DNA from: Hoeflea_A sp965204935
GTDB lineage: Bacteria; Pseudomonadota; Alphaproteobacteria; Rhizobiales; Rhizobiaceae
DNA length: 64,000 nt
Direction: 5' to 3' (one strand)
Assembly (NCBI RefSeq): GCF_965204935.1
Contig: NZ_CBDBFO010000002.1
In this document: piece by piece, positions 26,864 through 34,684 of the stretch
Layout: each line of letters starts with the position of its first letter
Position numbering within the stretch: the stretch's first letter is position 1
Notes under the pieces: generated by a model
The model's database searches: none
The model's input: only the letters and a program-made list of their open reading frames with translations
Told to the model about the DNA's origin: nothing
Translations under genes and position numbers: made by a program

Positions 26864-26891
26864 CGGAACACTCGTCGTGCAAGGTGTTCCG
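26864..26891. promoter_or_regulatory. Inverted repeat upstream of the MFS gene
   Basis: CGGAACAC and GTGTTCCG are exact 8-base inverted copies 12 bases apart, 100 bases before the MFS start. It may be an operator or a leader hairpin. Confidence 0.4.
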
Positions 26892-27144
26892 AGCCATTCC
26901 GCGACGTCGCGCAAAAGTTGTACGTAGTAGCTTGCCCGATCTTAAGACTTGTCGAGTAATTCAGGCATTCCAACAAGTTTTGATCTAGTGGGCGTGGAAG
27001 ATATCCGCTGCAAGTTCTTTATTTGCAGGTTTTCCGACGACTTATTCAAGGTTGCGCCCTTTGCACGCCCGATAATCAATGCACCCGGAATTTCGCCGCG
27101 GCACAACTGATAAGCGAAGTGCCTTCATTACGATTCTGTTAACC

Positions 27145-27159
27145 TTAATATCATGTTAA
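27145..27159. promoter_or_regulatory. CtrA-type box 1 (TTAA-N7-TTAA)
   Basis: TTAA-TATCATG-TTAA matches the alphaproteobacterial cell-cycle regulator CtrA consensus of two TTAA half-sites seven bases apart. It lies about 88 bases before the FeeM-like start codon. Confidence 0.6.
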
Positions 27160-27210
27160 TGGGCTCCGAAGTGCGATTTACCTTTAACATGTTGAATTGT
27201 TCAATTAGTG

Positions 27211-27225
27211 TTAACCCAACATTAA
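27211..27225. promoter_or_regulatory. CtrA-type box 2 (TTAAC-N6-TTAAC)
   Basis: TTAAC-CCAACA-TTAAC is a full consensus CtrA box with both extended half-sites. It lies 21 bases before the FeeM-like ATG, where binding could block the promoter or overlap the transcript start. Confidence 0.65.
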
Positions 27226-27246
27226 CCATCGTGTCAGGGGCGGACG

Positions 27247-27978
27247 ATGACACAAACTGTAGGTGCGGTGTCGGCGTACACGACGAAACTCCTCAAACTT
27301 CTGGACAGGGTTGAGTATCGTCGTATCGACAATCTCGAGGACATGGAGGACGTCGCGCGGCTTCGCCGCAAGGCCTATATCGAGGCCGATATCCTCCCGG
27401 TTGAAGGCGACATGCTCATTGACGAGCTCGACTTTGACCCCCAGGCGTATGTGTTTGGCGTCTATTTCGACGAGCGTCTGGTCAGCACGGTTCGTATTCA
27501 CCACGTCACACCGGCGCATCGGGTAAGCTCCTCGGGCAAGATATTCCCCGATGCCGTCAACGGGTTTCTCGATGCCGGAATGACACTGATCGATCCAGTG
27601 CGCCTGGCGGCCGATCCGGACCTTCTTGAGGAGCTTCCTGCGATCCCGTATCTGACACTGCGGATCGCGACAATGGCCACCGACTATTTCAAAGTCGATC
27701 AGTGCCTTTCGCTGATCAAACCACAGCATGCGGCCTTCTACCGCCGGGTGTTCAGGTCGAAGCAGATCGTTGCACCGACATCGAACTGCGACGCCTACAA
27801 GATCGATCTCACACTGCTGGCGGCGCATGTGCCGGTCGAATTGCCGAAGGTCTATCAGCGCTATCCGTTCTTCCGCTCGCAGCCGTTCGAACAGCGCATG
27901 ATGTTTGCCCCGCCGGAGGAGCTGAGCACCCTTCCGCTGACCATTCGGCCGACCGCGCGCTACCTGCAGGCGGCGTAG
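27247..27978 (+). CDS. FeeM/GNAT-like N-acyl amino acid synthase family protein
   Basis: A 243-residue soluble protein resembling the FeeM catalytic core, a GNAT-fold acyltransferase that joins fatty acyl groups from acyl-ACP to amino acids and is related in fold to homoserine lactone synthases. Supporting segments are YRRIDNLEDMEDVARLRRKAY at residues of about 24-44 (read in parts), the acidic turn DELDFDPQ, the strand RLVSTVRIHHV near 78, and PYLTLRIATMATDYF near 138, where the acyl-thioester-binding core is expected. The exact acyl donor and acceptor are unknown. It has no partner genes; the oxidase subunit and pnt genes follow after 270 bases. The promoter holds two CtrA-type boxes. GGGG precedes the ATG. 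Confidence 0.65.
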   Translation: MTQTVGAVSAYTTKLLKLLDRVEYRRIDNLEDMEDVARLRRKAYIEADILPVEGDMLIDELDFDPQAYVFGVYFDERLVSTVRIHHVTPAHRVSSSGKIFPDAVNGFLDAGMTLIDPVRLAADPDLLEELPAIPYLTLRIATMATDYFKVDQCLSLIKPQHAAFYRRVFRSKQIVAPTSNCDAYKIDLTLLAAHVPVELPKVYQRYPFFRSQPFEQRMMFAPPEELSTLPLTIRPTARYLQAA

Positions 27979-28103
27979 TCCGCCTGATCCGCCATCCTTG
28001 ATTTGCAAGGCTTGCCCGGTCTCCGACAGGGCAGCCATTCCAGGGTCAATTGCTTCAATCCGAGTGTGGGCCGCCCGCGGGTCCCGTATGACTTGCCCTG
28101 CAG

Positions 28104-28129
28104 CGCAGCATTGTGTATTCGATGCTGCG
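28104..28129 (+). terminator. Hairpin after the FeeM-like gene
   Basis: CGCAGCAT and ATGCTGCG form a perfect 8-bp stem with a 10-base loop, followed by AATGTCTTTTG. The T run is weak, so this is a candidate terminator only. Confidence 0.35.
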
Positions 28130-28245
28130 AATGTCTTTTGCCTGCCTGTTGACGCTCGTCTCTGGCAAGGCTTGCAGCGGAATTCAAGGCAGGTGTTGTC
28201 CGTGGCTCATCCCGGATGAAGCCGGCTTGGCAGGGGAGAATCTCA

Positions 28246-28470
28246 ATGGCCGAACAAAATGACGGACCCGTCGAGACGGGCGCCGAAATGGACTATTCGG
28301 AACACGAAAACACCTACAACATGTTCCTGATGCTGGCCAAGTACGGCACGCTGATCTGCATCGTCATCCTGATTGCCATGGCCGTCGGCTTTTTCACCGC
28401 TGCCGGCTTCATTACAGCCACGCTCGTGGCAGTCATCCTCCTTGCCATCGGTTACTACGTACTGAGGTAG
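28246..28470 (+). CDS. aa3-type cytochrome c oxidase subunit IV
   Basis: A 74-residue protein with an acidic N-terminus, the family motif MDYSEHENTYNMFL near residue 15, and two closely spaced hydrophobic helices in the second half. It fits the small bacterial aa3-oxidase subunit IV family, an accessory part of the proton-pumping oxidase in the inner membrane. The ATG at 28246 follows GGGGAG; an upstream ATG at 28216 is less suitable. Placement just ahead of the transhydrogenase genes rather than with the main oxidase genes is a pattern seen in related Alphaproteobacteria. Confidence 0.85.
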   Translation: MAEQNDGPVETGAEMDYSEHENTYNMFLMLAKYGTLICIVILIAMAVGFFTAAGFITATLVAVILLAIGYYVLR

Positions 28471-28558
28471 GGCGCCTACGGCCCGCGCCGAACGCCTTCG
28501 CCGCCAAGGTGCGGTGGAGCCCTGTCCTCGGCGCGCTCGCATTTCAAGGGAGTGTAGA

Positions 28559-29713
28559 TTGGCTAGCACCGTTTTCATCGCAAAAGAATCCCATTCCGAC
28601 GAAACCCGCGTTGCCGCCTCGGTTGATTCCGTCAAGAAAATGGTTGCGCTCGGTCTGAATGTCGTTGTTCAGAAAGGCGCCGGCGCAGGCTCGCAGGTCT
28701 CCGACGAAGCCTTCGCGGAAGCGGGTGCGAAACTCGGCGCCGCGACCGGCGCGAAGACCGCCGATGTGGTGCTCAAGGTGCGCCGGCCAACCGATGCCGA
28801 GATCAAGAACTACAAGAAGGGTGCTGCCGTCATTGCCATCATGGATCCATATGGCAATGAAAAGACGCTTCAGGCCCTGGCCAAGGCCGGGCTTGCCTGT
28901 TTTGCCATGGAACTGATGCCGCGGATTACCCGCGCCCAGGTCATGGATGTCCTGTCTTCGCAGGCAAACCTTGCCGGCTACCAGGCCGTGATCGACGCGT
29001 CGCACGAATTCGACCGCGCCATGCCGATGATGATGACCGCCGCGGGCACCGTACCGGCGGCGAAGGTCTTCGTCATGGGTGCAGGGGTTGCCGGTCTGCA
29101 GGCGATCGCCACCGCAAGGCGGCTGGGCGCCGTCGTCTCGGCGACGGATGTGCGTCCTGCCGCAAAAGAGCAGGTGGCATCGCTTGGCGCCAAGTTCATC
29201 GCTGTCGAGGATGAAGAGTTCAAGGCGGCGGAAACGGCCGGCGGTTACGCCAAGGAGATGTCGAAGGAATATCAGGCGAAACAGGCGGAACTTGTCGCCG
29301 ACCATATCGCCAAGCAGGATATCGTGATCACCACTGCGCTTATTCCGGGCCGCCCCGCGCCGAAGCTGGTCAGCAAGGCGATGCTCAAATCGATGAAGCC
29401 CGGTTCCATTTGCGTCGATCTCGCGGTCGAGCGCGGCGGCAATGTCGAGGGTGCCAAGGCCGGTGACATCGCCGAGGTCGAGGGTGTTCGGATCATCGGA
29501 TACAACAATGTCGCCGGCAGGATCTCTACAAGCGCCTCGCAACTCTACGCAAAGAACCTGCTTTCATTCCTTGAAACGCTGATCAACAAGGACGAGAAAA
29601 CTCTCGCGATCGATCCCGAGGACGAACTCGTCAAGGCCACCATGCTGACCCATGATGGCAAGGTTGTGCACCCGAATTTCGGCGGTGCCGCTGATAAAAA
29701 GGGAGATGCATGA
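28559..29713 (+). CDS. pntAA: NAD(P) transhydrogenase alpha subunit, part 1
   Basis: The 384-residue product is the NAD(H)-binding domain I of proton-translocating transhydrogenase, which drives NADPH formation from NADH with the proton gradient. It shows the alanine-dehydrogenase-like N-terminal domain (KESHSDETRVAAS near residue 8) and the Rossmann glycine motif VMGAGVAGLQAIATARRLGA near residue 178. The start is most likely the TTG at 28559, since AAGGGAG lies 7 bases upstream and the protein then begins MASTVFIAKES; the ATG at 28514 has no such signal. The stop overlaps the start of pntAB (ATGA). Splitting of the alpha subunit into two genes is usual in this class. Confidence 0.93.
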   Translation: MASTVFIAKESHSDETRVAASVDSVKKMVALGLNVVVQKGAGAGSQVSDEAFAEAGAKLGAATGAKTADVVLKVRRPTDAEIKNYKKGAAVIAIMDPYGNEKTLQALAKAGLACFAMELMPRITRAQVMDVLSSQANLAGYQAVIDASHEFDRAMPMMMTAAGTVPAAKVFVMGAGVAGLQAIATARRLGAVVSATDVRPAAKEQVASLGAKFIAVEDEEFKAAETAGGYAKEMSKEYQAKQAELVADHIAKQDIVITTALIPGRPAPKLVSKAMLKSMKPGSICVDLAVERGGNVEGAKAGDIAEVEGVRIIGYNNVAGRISTSASQLYAKNLLSFLETLINKDEKTLAIDPEDELVKATMLTHDGKVVHPNFGGAADKKGDA

Positions 29714-30132
29714 TGGCAAATTCCGCAGTCGACCAGGCGCTGGAAAACCTCGAATCCGCGACGGAGGCCGTGCGCCAGGCGGTTACCGAGATGCCGGCGG
29801 TCGCCGATGCAGCCGGTGCCGCGGCGCATGGCGCCAGCGGCGGGGCGATCGATCCGTTCATATTCCGCTTTGCCATTTTCGTGCTGGCGATTTTTGTGGG
29901 CTACTACGTGGTCTGGTCCGTGACGCCGGCTCTGCACACACCGCTTATGTCGGTCACCAATGCGATTTCCTCGGTGATCGTTGTTGGTGCGCTGCTTGCC
30001 GTCGGGATCTCGGCGAGCGGGCTTGCGACCGGCTTCGGTTTCATTGCGCTGGTGTTGGCATCAGTCAATATTTTCGGCGGCTTCCTGGTCACCCAGCGCA
30101 TGCTGGCCATGTACAAGAAAAAAGAAAAGTGA
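29710..30132 (+). CDS. pntAB: NAD(P) transhydrogenase alpha subunit, part 2 (membrane)
   Basis: A 140-residue membrane subunit that supplies four helices of domain II. After a polar N-terminal 45 residues come PFIFRFAIFVLAIFVGYYVVW, then HTPLMSVTNAISSVIVVGAL, the conserved pair typical of the alpha C-terminal part, and a final helix with INIFGGFLVTQRML-like sequence. The ATG overlaps the pntAA stop; a second ATG one codon later is equivalent. It is followed 11 bases later by pntB with GAGGGG as ribosome-binding site, so the three genes form one operon. Confidence 0.93.
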   Translation: MMANSAVDQALENLESATEAVRQAVTEMPAVADAAGAAAHGASGGAIDPFIFRFAIFVLAIFVGYYVVWSVTPALHTPLMSVTNAISSVIVVGALLAVGISASGLATGFGFIALVLASVNIFGGFLVTQRMLAMYKKKEK

Positions 30133-30143
30133 GGGGCTGATTG

Positions 30144-31538
30144 ATGTCTGAGAGTTTTGCAGCCTTTCTCTATCTTGTTTCGGGCGTGCTTTTCATCCTG
30201 GCGCTGAGGGGACTGTCGCATCCGACGACGAGCCGCCAGGGCAATGTCTACGGCATGGTCGGGATGGCGATCGCCATTGTGACCACGCTGGCACTGGCAA
30301 CGCCGAGCTTCGGCGGCTTCGTTCTGATCGTTGTCGGCCTTGCCGCCGGCGGCAGCGTCGGCGCAGTGATCGCCCGGCGCATTCCGATGACCGCCATGCC
30401 GCAGCTTGTTGCGGCATTCCACTCGCTTGTCGGCCTCGCCGCGGTGATGGTGGCAGCAGCAGCGCTCTACTCGCCCTCATCCTTCGGCATTGGCGAAATC
30501 GGCAGTATCCATGCACAGGCCCTGGTGGAAATGTCCATCGGCGTTGCCATCGGTGCGATCACCTTTACCGGTTCAATCATCGCCTTTCTGAAGCTTGACG
30601 GGCGCATGTCCGGAAAACCGATCCTCTTGCCGATGCGGCATGCGATCAATGCCGGCCTCGGCATTGCGATCATCGTGCTGGTGATCATCCTGGTGGCAAC
30701 CGAGAGCACATTCGTGTTCTGGCTGATCGTCATCGCATCGCTGCTGTTGGGCGTGCTGATCATCATCCCGATCGGCGGCGCGGATATGCCGGTGGTCGTG
30801 TCGATGCTTAACTCCTATTCGGGATGGGCAGCGGCCGGTATCGGATTCACGGTCGGAAACCTGGCACTGATCATCACCGGCGCGCTTGTGGGTTCGTCCG
30901 GCGCCATCCTTTCCTACATCATGTGTAAAGGCATGAACCGGTCGTTCATTTCCGTGATCCTCGGTGGCTTCGGCGGCGAGACGGCGGCGGCAGCCGACGA
31001 TGACATGGACCGCTCGGTCAAACTCGGTTCGGCAGAAGACGCCGCGTTCCTGATGCAGAATGCCTCGAAGGTGATCATCGTTCCGGGCTACGGCATGGCG
31101 GTCGCCCAGGCGCAGCACGCACTGCGCGAGTTGGCGGACCTGCTCAAGGAGAACGATGTCGAAGTCAAATATGCCATCCACCCGGTGGCGGGGCGCATGC
31201 CCGGTCACATGAACGTGCTGCTGGCCGAGGCGAATGTGCCTTACGACGAGGTGTTCGAACTGGAGGACATCAACTCGGAATTCGCACAAGCCGACGTCGC
31301 CTATGTGATCGGCGCCAACGACGTGACCAACCCGGCTGCGCGGGATGATCCGAATTCGCCGATCTACGGCATGCCGATCCTTGAGGTGGACAAGGCCAAG
31401 ACGTGCCTCTTTGTCAAACGCTCACTCGGCTCCGGCTATGCCGGCATCGACAATACGCTGTTCTACAAGGACGGCACGATGATGCTCCTTGGCGATGCCA
31501 AAAAAATGACGGAAGACATCGTCAAGTCGATCGACTGA
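30144..31538 (+). CDS. pntB: NAD(P) transhydrogenase beta subunit
   Basis: The 464-residue subunit provides the remaining membrane helices and the NADP(H)-binding domain III. Seen: about eight helices in the first 270 residues; the conserved NSYSGWAAAGIGFTVGN near residue 225; then domain III with KVIIVPGYGMAVAQAQHALREL near 310, HPVAGRMPGHMNVLLAEA, and the C-terminal NDVTNPAARDDPNSPIYGMP. Length and motifs are normal. It is the last gene of the operon and is followed by a strong terminator. ATG at 30144 is preferred to the TTG one codon before. Confidence 0.95.
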   Translation: MSESFAAFLYLVSGVLFILALRGLSHPTTSRQGNVYGMVGMAIAIVTTLALATPSFGGFVLIVVGLAAGGSVGAVIARRIPMTAMPQLVAAFHSLVGLAAVMVAAAALYSPSSFGIGEIGSIHAQALVEMSIGVAIGAITFTGSIIAFLKLDGRMSGKPILLPMRHAINAGLGIAIIVLVIILVATESTFVFWLIVIASLLLGVLIIIPIGGADMPVVVSMLNSYSGWAAAGIGFTVGNLALIITGALVGSSGAILSYIMCKGMNRSFISVILGGFGGETAAAADDDMDRSVKLGSAEDAAFLMQNASKVIIVPGYGMAVAQAQHALRELADLLKENDVEVKYAIHPVAGRMPGHMNVLLAEANVPYDEVFELEDINSEFAQADVAYVIGANDVTNPAARDDPNSPIYGMPILEVDKAKTCLFVKRSLGSGYAGIDNTLFYKDGTMMLLGDAKKMTEDIVKSID

Positions 31539-31545
31539 CCAAAAG

Positions 31546-31571
31546 AACCCGCCGAAATGGCGGGTTTTTTG
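31546..31571. terminator. Strong intrinsic terminator of the pnt operon
   Basis: AACCCGCC and GGCGGGTT form a perfect 8-bp stem with loop GAAAT, followed by a run of T. Eight bases after the pntB stop. The A-rich flank on the other side means it may also serve the convergent TPR gene. Confidence 0.88.
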
Positions 31572-31590
31572 TTGCGAAATTGAAATTCGG

Positions 31591-32433
31591 TTATCCGCGG
31601 ACCCGGGCAAGACCATCCTTGGCGGGCTGATACTTCGGGTCGAGCTGGGCGGCGCGGGCATAGGCATTGCGGGCCTTGGTGGTGTCCCCGCGTCGCTCAT
31701 AGATCAGTCCCTGATTGACCCAGGCTTCCGCAATGTTCTTGTCGAGCTGCAGCGCCTTGTTGATATCGGTGAAGGCGTTTTCCTCGTCGCCGAGCGCCAG
31801 GTAGGACAGGCCACGATTGTTGTAGGGCAGCGGCGCGCTGGGTGACAGCGAGATGGATTTCGAGAAATCCTCGATCGCCTGCTCATGCTGCCTGCGTTGC
31901 TGGTAGATCAGGCCGCGGTTGTTGTAGGCCCGCGGATCGGTGGTATCGAGATTGATGGCGCGGTTGTAGTCGTTGAACGCGTTGTTTGACTGGCCAGCCT
32001 CGCGGTACATGTTGCCACGGCCGATATAGGCGACATCATAGCGCGGGTTGATCTGCAGTGCCTTGTTGTAGTCGTTCGAAGCGGCGGACAGATCACCCAT
32101 TCCCCGATAGATCAGCGCCCGGTTGGCGTAGGCCTGGTAGAAATTCGGATCGAGCTGGATCGCCGTATTGAAATCCTTCAGCGCTTTCTGGAAGTCACCG
32201 GCACGGCCATAGGCGCTGCCGCGGACATTGTAGGCCTTGGCATCGTTCGGGTTGTTGGCGATCACCTGCGTCAGTGAGGCGATGTTGCCTTCCGAACCCT
32301 GCGCCCGGTCGATACTGATGACGCTTTCGGGATTGGTCGCCTGGCAGGCGGCAAGCGCAAAGGCCGAAGCGGCGATCAGCAGGATTGCCGGAAGACGACT
32401 GATGCCGGTGCCTGGCGTTTTGTGTGCTGTCAC
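31591..32433 (-). CDS. TPR repeat lipoprotein
   Basis: A 280-residue protein with a signal peptide and lipobox (FALAAC near residue 30), so it should be lipid-anchored to a membrane facing the periplasm. Six tandem tetratricopeptide repeats follow, each with the pattern AYxxRGxxYxxxG-AxxDFxxAIxLDP, from about residue 67 to the end. TPR solenoids bind other proteins; relatives are involved in envelope assembly, but no partner is evident. The start is taken as GTG 32433, which has GAGGG upstream and places the signal peptide at the N-terminus; the longer frame to 32547 has no signal-like start. Downstream it converges with pntB. Confidence 0.83.
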   Translation of the reverse strand: MTAHKTPGTGISRLPAILLIAASAFALAACQATNPESVISIDRAQGSEGNIASLTQVIANNPNDAKAYNVRGSAYGRAGDFQKALKDFNTAIQLDPNFYQAYANRALIYRGMGDLSAASNDYNKALQINPRYDVAYIGRGNMYREAGQSNNAFNDYNRAINLDTTDPRAYNNRGLIYQQRRQHEQAIEDFSKSISLSPSAPLPYNNRGLSYLALGDEENAFTDINKALQLDKNIAEAWVNQGLIYERRGDTTKARNAYARAAQLDPKYQPAKDGLARVRG

Positions 32434-32537
32434 CCGTCTTTCCCTCGTCTGCCCTGTCCGGATGAATCTTTGGCGGGCGCTTCCGTTGCTAAGGAACACA
32501 AATAAAGGCGGTGGCGATTCCATCGCCCCGCCCAACA

Positions 32538-32556
32538 AAACGCACAAATTGCGTTT
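32538..32556 (-). terminator. Intrinsic terminator of rpsU
   Basis: On the minus strand AAACGCA and TGCGTTT form a 7-bp stem with a 5-base loop, ending in TTTTGTTG, 15 bases after the rpsU stop codon. Confidence 0.6.
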
Positions 32557-32570
32557 GAATAATGGCAGAT

Positions 32571-32795
32571 CTAGCGGCCGCCGCGGCCGACCAAAAGACC
32601 TTCGCGCTGCGCGCGCTTGCGTGCCAGCTTGCGGACACGACGGACAGCTTCAGCCTTTTCGCGGGCGCGCTTCTGGGACGGCTTCTCATAAAAGTCGCGC
32701 ATCTTCATTTCGCGGAAAATGCCTTCACGCTGCATTTTCTTTTTCAGCGCACGGAGCGCCTGGTCAACATTGTTATCGCGGACAAGTACCTGCAC
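32571..32795 (-). CDS. rpsU: 30S ribosomal protein S21
   Basis: A 74-residue, very basic protein matching S21: MQVLVRDNNVDQALRALKKK at the start, REGIFREMKMRDFYEKPSQK in the middle and an Arg/Lys-rich tail ending GRGGR. S21 is a small-subunit protein near the mRNA exit platform, needed for initiation on natural mRNAs. The start is GTG, with AAGGA 11 bases upstream. Alphaproteobacterial S21 is a little longer than the 71 residues of Escherichia coli. Alone in its unit, with its own terminator, and a hairpin-forming repeat in its upstream region (32873-32895). Confidence 0.96.
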   Translation of the reverse strand: MQVLVRDNNVDQALRALKKKMQREGIFREMKMRDFYEKPSQKRAREKAEAVRRVRKLARKRAQREGLLVGRGGR

Positions 32796-33095
32796 CTGAT
32801 CCCGTTCCTTCCGATCTCGTGTTAGGCCATCGCATCAATTTAGCATATTGCGTTGGCAAATACATTCCGGTTCGCGAAAGTCCTCGGACTTCGCGGCTGG
32901 CAGGGACGTAACAGAATTTGCATTTCAAGTCCAGAGTCCGGCGTCGGATTTGATTATTTTCGTGCAGACACGATAAAAGGTTCCGCTGGTCGGATAGCGC
33001 GGCGTCGCGCGTCGCAATAAAACAATTGCGACCTGCCGAAATCTGCCATCAGAGAAGTCGAATTCGACCGTTCGAACCGGGAGCCAGTCTGACGC
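32796..33095. other. Gap between rpsU and the sox operon
   Basis: About 300 bases with no gene, divergent on both sides. CGCGAA-A-GTCC and GGAC-TTCGCG (32873-32895) form a near-perfect palindrome about 80 bases upstream of rpsU, and GTCGCAAT/ATTGCGAC lies nearer to soxB. No riboswitch class was recognised. Confidence 0.5.
33011..33032. promoter_or_regulatory. Perfect inverted repeat upstream of soxB
   Basis: GTCGCAAT and ATTGCGAC are exact 8-base inverted copies with an AT-rich 6-base spacer, 64 bases before the soxB ATG. The compact, symmetrical form suits a dimeric regulator binding site for the sox operon. Confidence 0.5.
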
Positions 33096-34349
33096 ATGCG
33101 GAAGTATTCGATATTCGCTGTTACCCGCGAAGCAATGCGCGGCCACAAGGGCTGGCCGCAGCAATGGACCTCGCCGGAGCCGAAGAAACAGTATGACGTT
33201 GTGATCGTCGGTGCCGGAGGCCATGGTCTTGGAACCGCCTTTTACCTTGCAAAACAGCATGGCATCACCAATGTGGCTGTGGTCGAGAAGGGATGGCTGG
33301 GCGGCGGCAATACCGGCCGCAACACGACGATCATCCGTTCGAACTATCTCTATGACGAGAGCGCTGCACTCTACAATCACGCGATGAAGATGTGGGACGG
33401 GCTCAGCCAGGAATTGAACTACAATGTCATGTACTCGGCACGCGGCGTCATGATGCTTGCCCACAATGTGCATGACGTCCAGGGCGCTCAGCGCCACATC
33501 CATGCCAACCGGCTCAATGGCGTGCAAAATGAATGGCTGACTCCCGAACAGGCAAAGCAATATTGTCCGCCACTGAACATTTCCAAGACAGCCCGCTATC
33601 CGGTGATGGGTGCGGCGCTGCAGCGCTGCGGCGGCACGGCGCGTCACGACGCGGTCGCCTGGGGGTATGCGCGCGGTGCGGCCGATCGCGGGGTCGATAT
33701 CATCCAGAACTGCGCGGTTACCGGGATCAGGCGTGCGGCAAACGGCGCTGTCGAAGGCGTCGAGACGAGCCGCGGCTTCATCGGCGCCAAGAAGGTCGGG
33801 GTCGTTGCGGCCGGTCACAGCTCGGTTTTGATGGACATGGCGGGCGTGCGGATGCCGCTCGAAAGCTATCCGCTGCAGGCGCTGGTCTCGGAACCCGTCA
33901 AGCCGGTCTTTCCGTGTGTCGTCATGTCGAACACGGTGCATGCCTATATCTCGCAGTCTGACAAGGGCGAACTGGTCATCGGGGCCGGTACCGATCAGTA
34001 CACGTCCTATTCGCAAACGGGCGGCTTGCACATCCTCACCCATACGCTGGACGCGATCTGCGAGATGTTCCCGATCTTCTCGCGCATGAAAATGCTGCGG
34101 TCGTGGGGCGGGATCGTCGACGTGACGCCGGACCGCTCGCCAATCCTCGCCAAGACACCGGTTCCGGGGCTCTATGTGAATTGCGGCTGGGGCACCGGCG
34201 GCTTCAAGGCAACACCGGGATCGGCCCATGTCTTCGCCCACACCATCGCCAATGATGCGCCGCATCCGATCAATGCGCCCTTTACGCTCGAGCGCTTCCG
34301 CTCGGGCCGCCTGATCGACGAGGCCGCCGCTGCCGCCGTTGCCCACTGA
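33096..34349 (+). CDS. soxB: Sarcosine oxidase beta subunit
   Basis: A 417-residue FAD/FMN protein of heterotetrameric sarcosine oxidase, which demethylates sarcosine to glycine and passes the one-carbon unit to tetrahydrofolate. Visible: the N-terminal SoxB extension with RHKGWPQQW-like sequence (here GHKGWPQQW), the dinucleotide fold VVIVGAGGHGLGTAFYLAK near residue 35, GGTARHDAVAWGYARGA near 177 with the histidine expected to carry covalent FMN, and GWGTGGFKATPGS near the C-terminus. Length is normal. First gene of soxB-D-A-G. The ATG lacks a strong ribosome-binding site but gives the expected N-terminus. Confidence 0.95.
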   Translation: MRKYSIFAVTREAMRGHKGWPQQWTSPEPKKQYDVVIVGAGGHGLGTAFYLAKQHGITNVAVVEKGWLGGGNTGRNTTIIRSNYLYDESAALYNHAMKMWDGLSQELNYNVMYSARGVMMLAHNVHDVQGAQRHIHANRLNGVQNEWLTPEQAKQYCPPLNISKTARYPVMGAALQRCGGTARHDAVAWGYARGAADRGVDIIQNCAVTGIRRAANGAVEGVETSRGFIGAKKVGVVAAGHSSVLMDMAGVRMPLESYPLQALVSEPVKPVFPCVVMSNTVHAYISQSDKGELVIGAGTDQYTSYSQTGGLHILTHTLDAICEMFPIFSRMKMLRSWGGIVDVTPDRSPILAKTPVPGLYVNCGWGTGGFKATPGSAHVFAHTIANDAPHPINAPFTLERFRSGRLIDEAAAAAVAH

Positions 34350-34369
34350 TTGTCCGGGATCTGAAACTT

Positions 34370-34684
34370 ATGCTGCTGATCTATTGTCCCTACTGCCAAG
34401 AAGAGCGGCCGGAGCTCGAGTTCCGCCACGCGGGCGAGGCGCATATCGCACGACCATCCGATATCAAGGCGATCTCCGACGAGGAATTCGAGGGCTTTTT
34501 CTTCATCCGTTCCAATCCGAAGGGCGTGACCTTCGAGCGCTGGTGGCATGTGCACGGATGCGGCCGTTTCTTTAATGCGGTGCGCGATACGGTGACCGAC
34601 AAGATCATCATGACCTATGAGGCCGGCAAGCCGCGTCCCACCGACGAGGAAATACAGGCCAGGCAGAGGGAATTGGCCTCATGA
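34370..34684 (+). CDS. soxD: Sarcosine oxidase delta subunit
   Basis: The 104-residue delta subunit of heterotetrameric sarcosine oxidase. It is a small zinc-binding protein: the CPYCQEER motif at residues 6-13 and the HVHGCGRFFN motif near residue 61 supply the cysteine and histidine ligands; RSNPKGVTFERWWH between them is strongly conserved in the family. It begins 20 bases after soxB and overlaps the start of soxA by 4 bases, so expression is coupled. Confidence 0.95.
   Translation: MLLIYCPYCQEERPELEFRHAGEAHIARPSDIKAISDEEFEGFFFIRSNPKGVTFERWWHVHGCGRFFNAVRDTVTDKIIMTYEAGKPRPTDEEIQARQRELAS

Larger units (their letters stand above)
26765..27246. other. Regulatory gap between the MFS and FeeM-like genes
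   Basis: This 482-base AT-richer stretch has no gene. It holds CGGAACAC/GTGTTCCG (26864-26891), CTGCAA/TTGCAG around 27012, TTGAA-TTG-TTCAA (27192-27204) and two CtrA-type boxes close to the FeeM-like gene. The density of inverted repeats and TTAA words suggests a complex control region. Confidence 0.6.
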
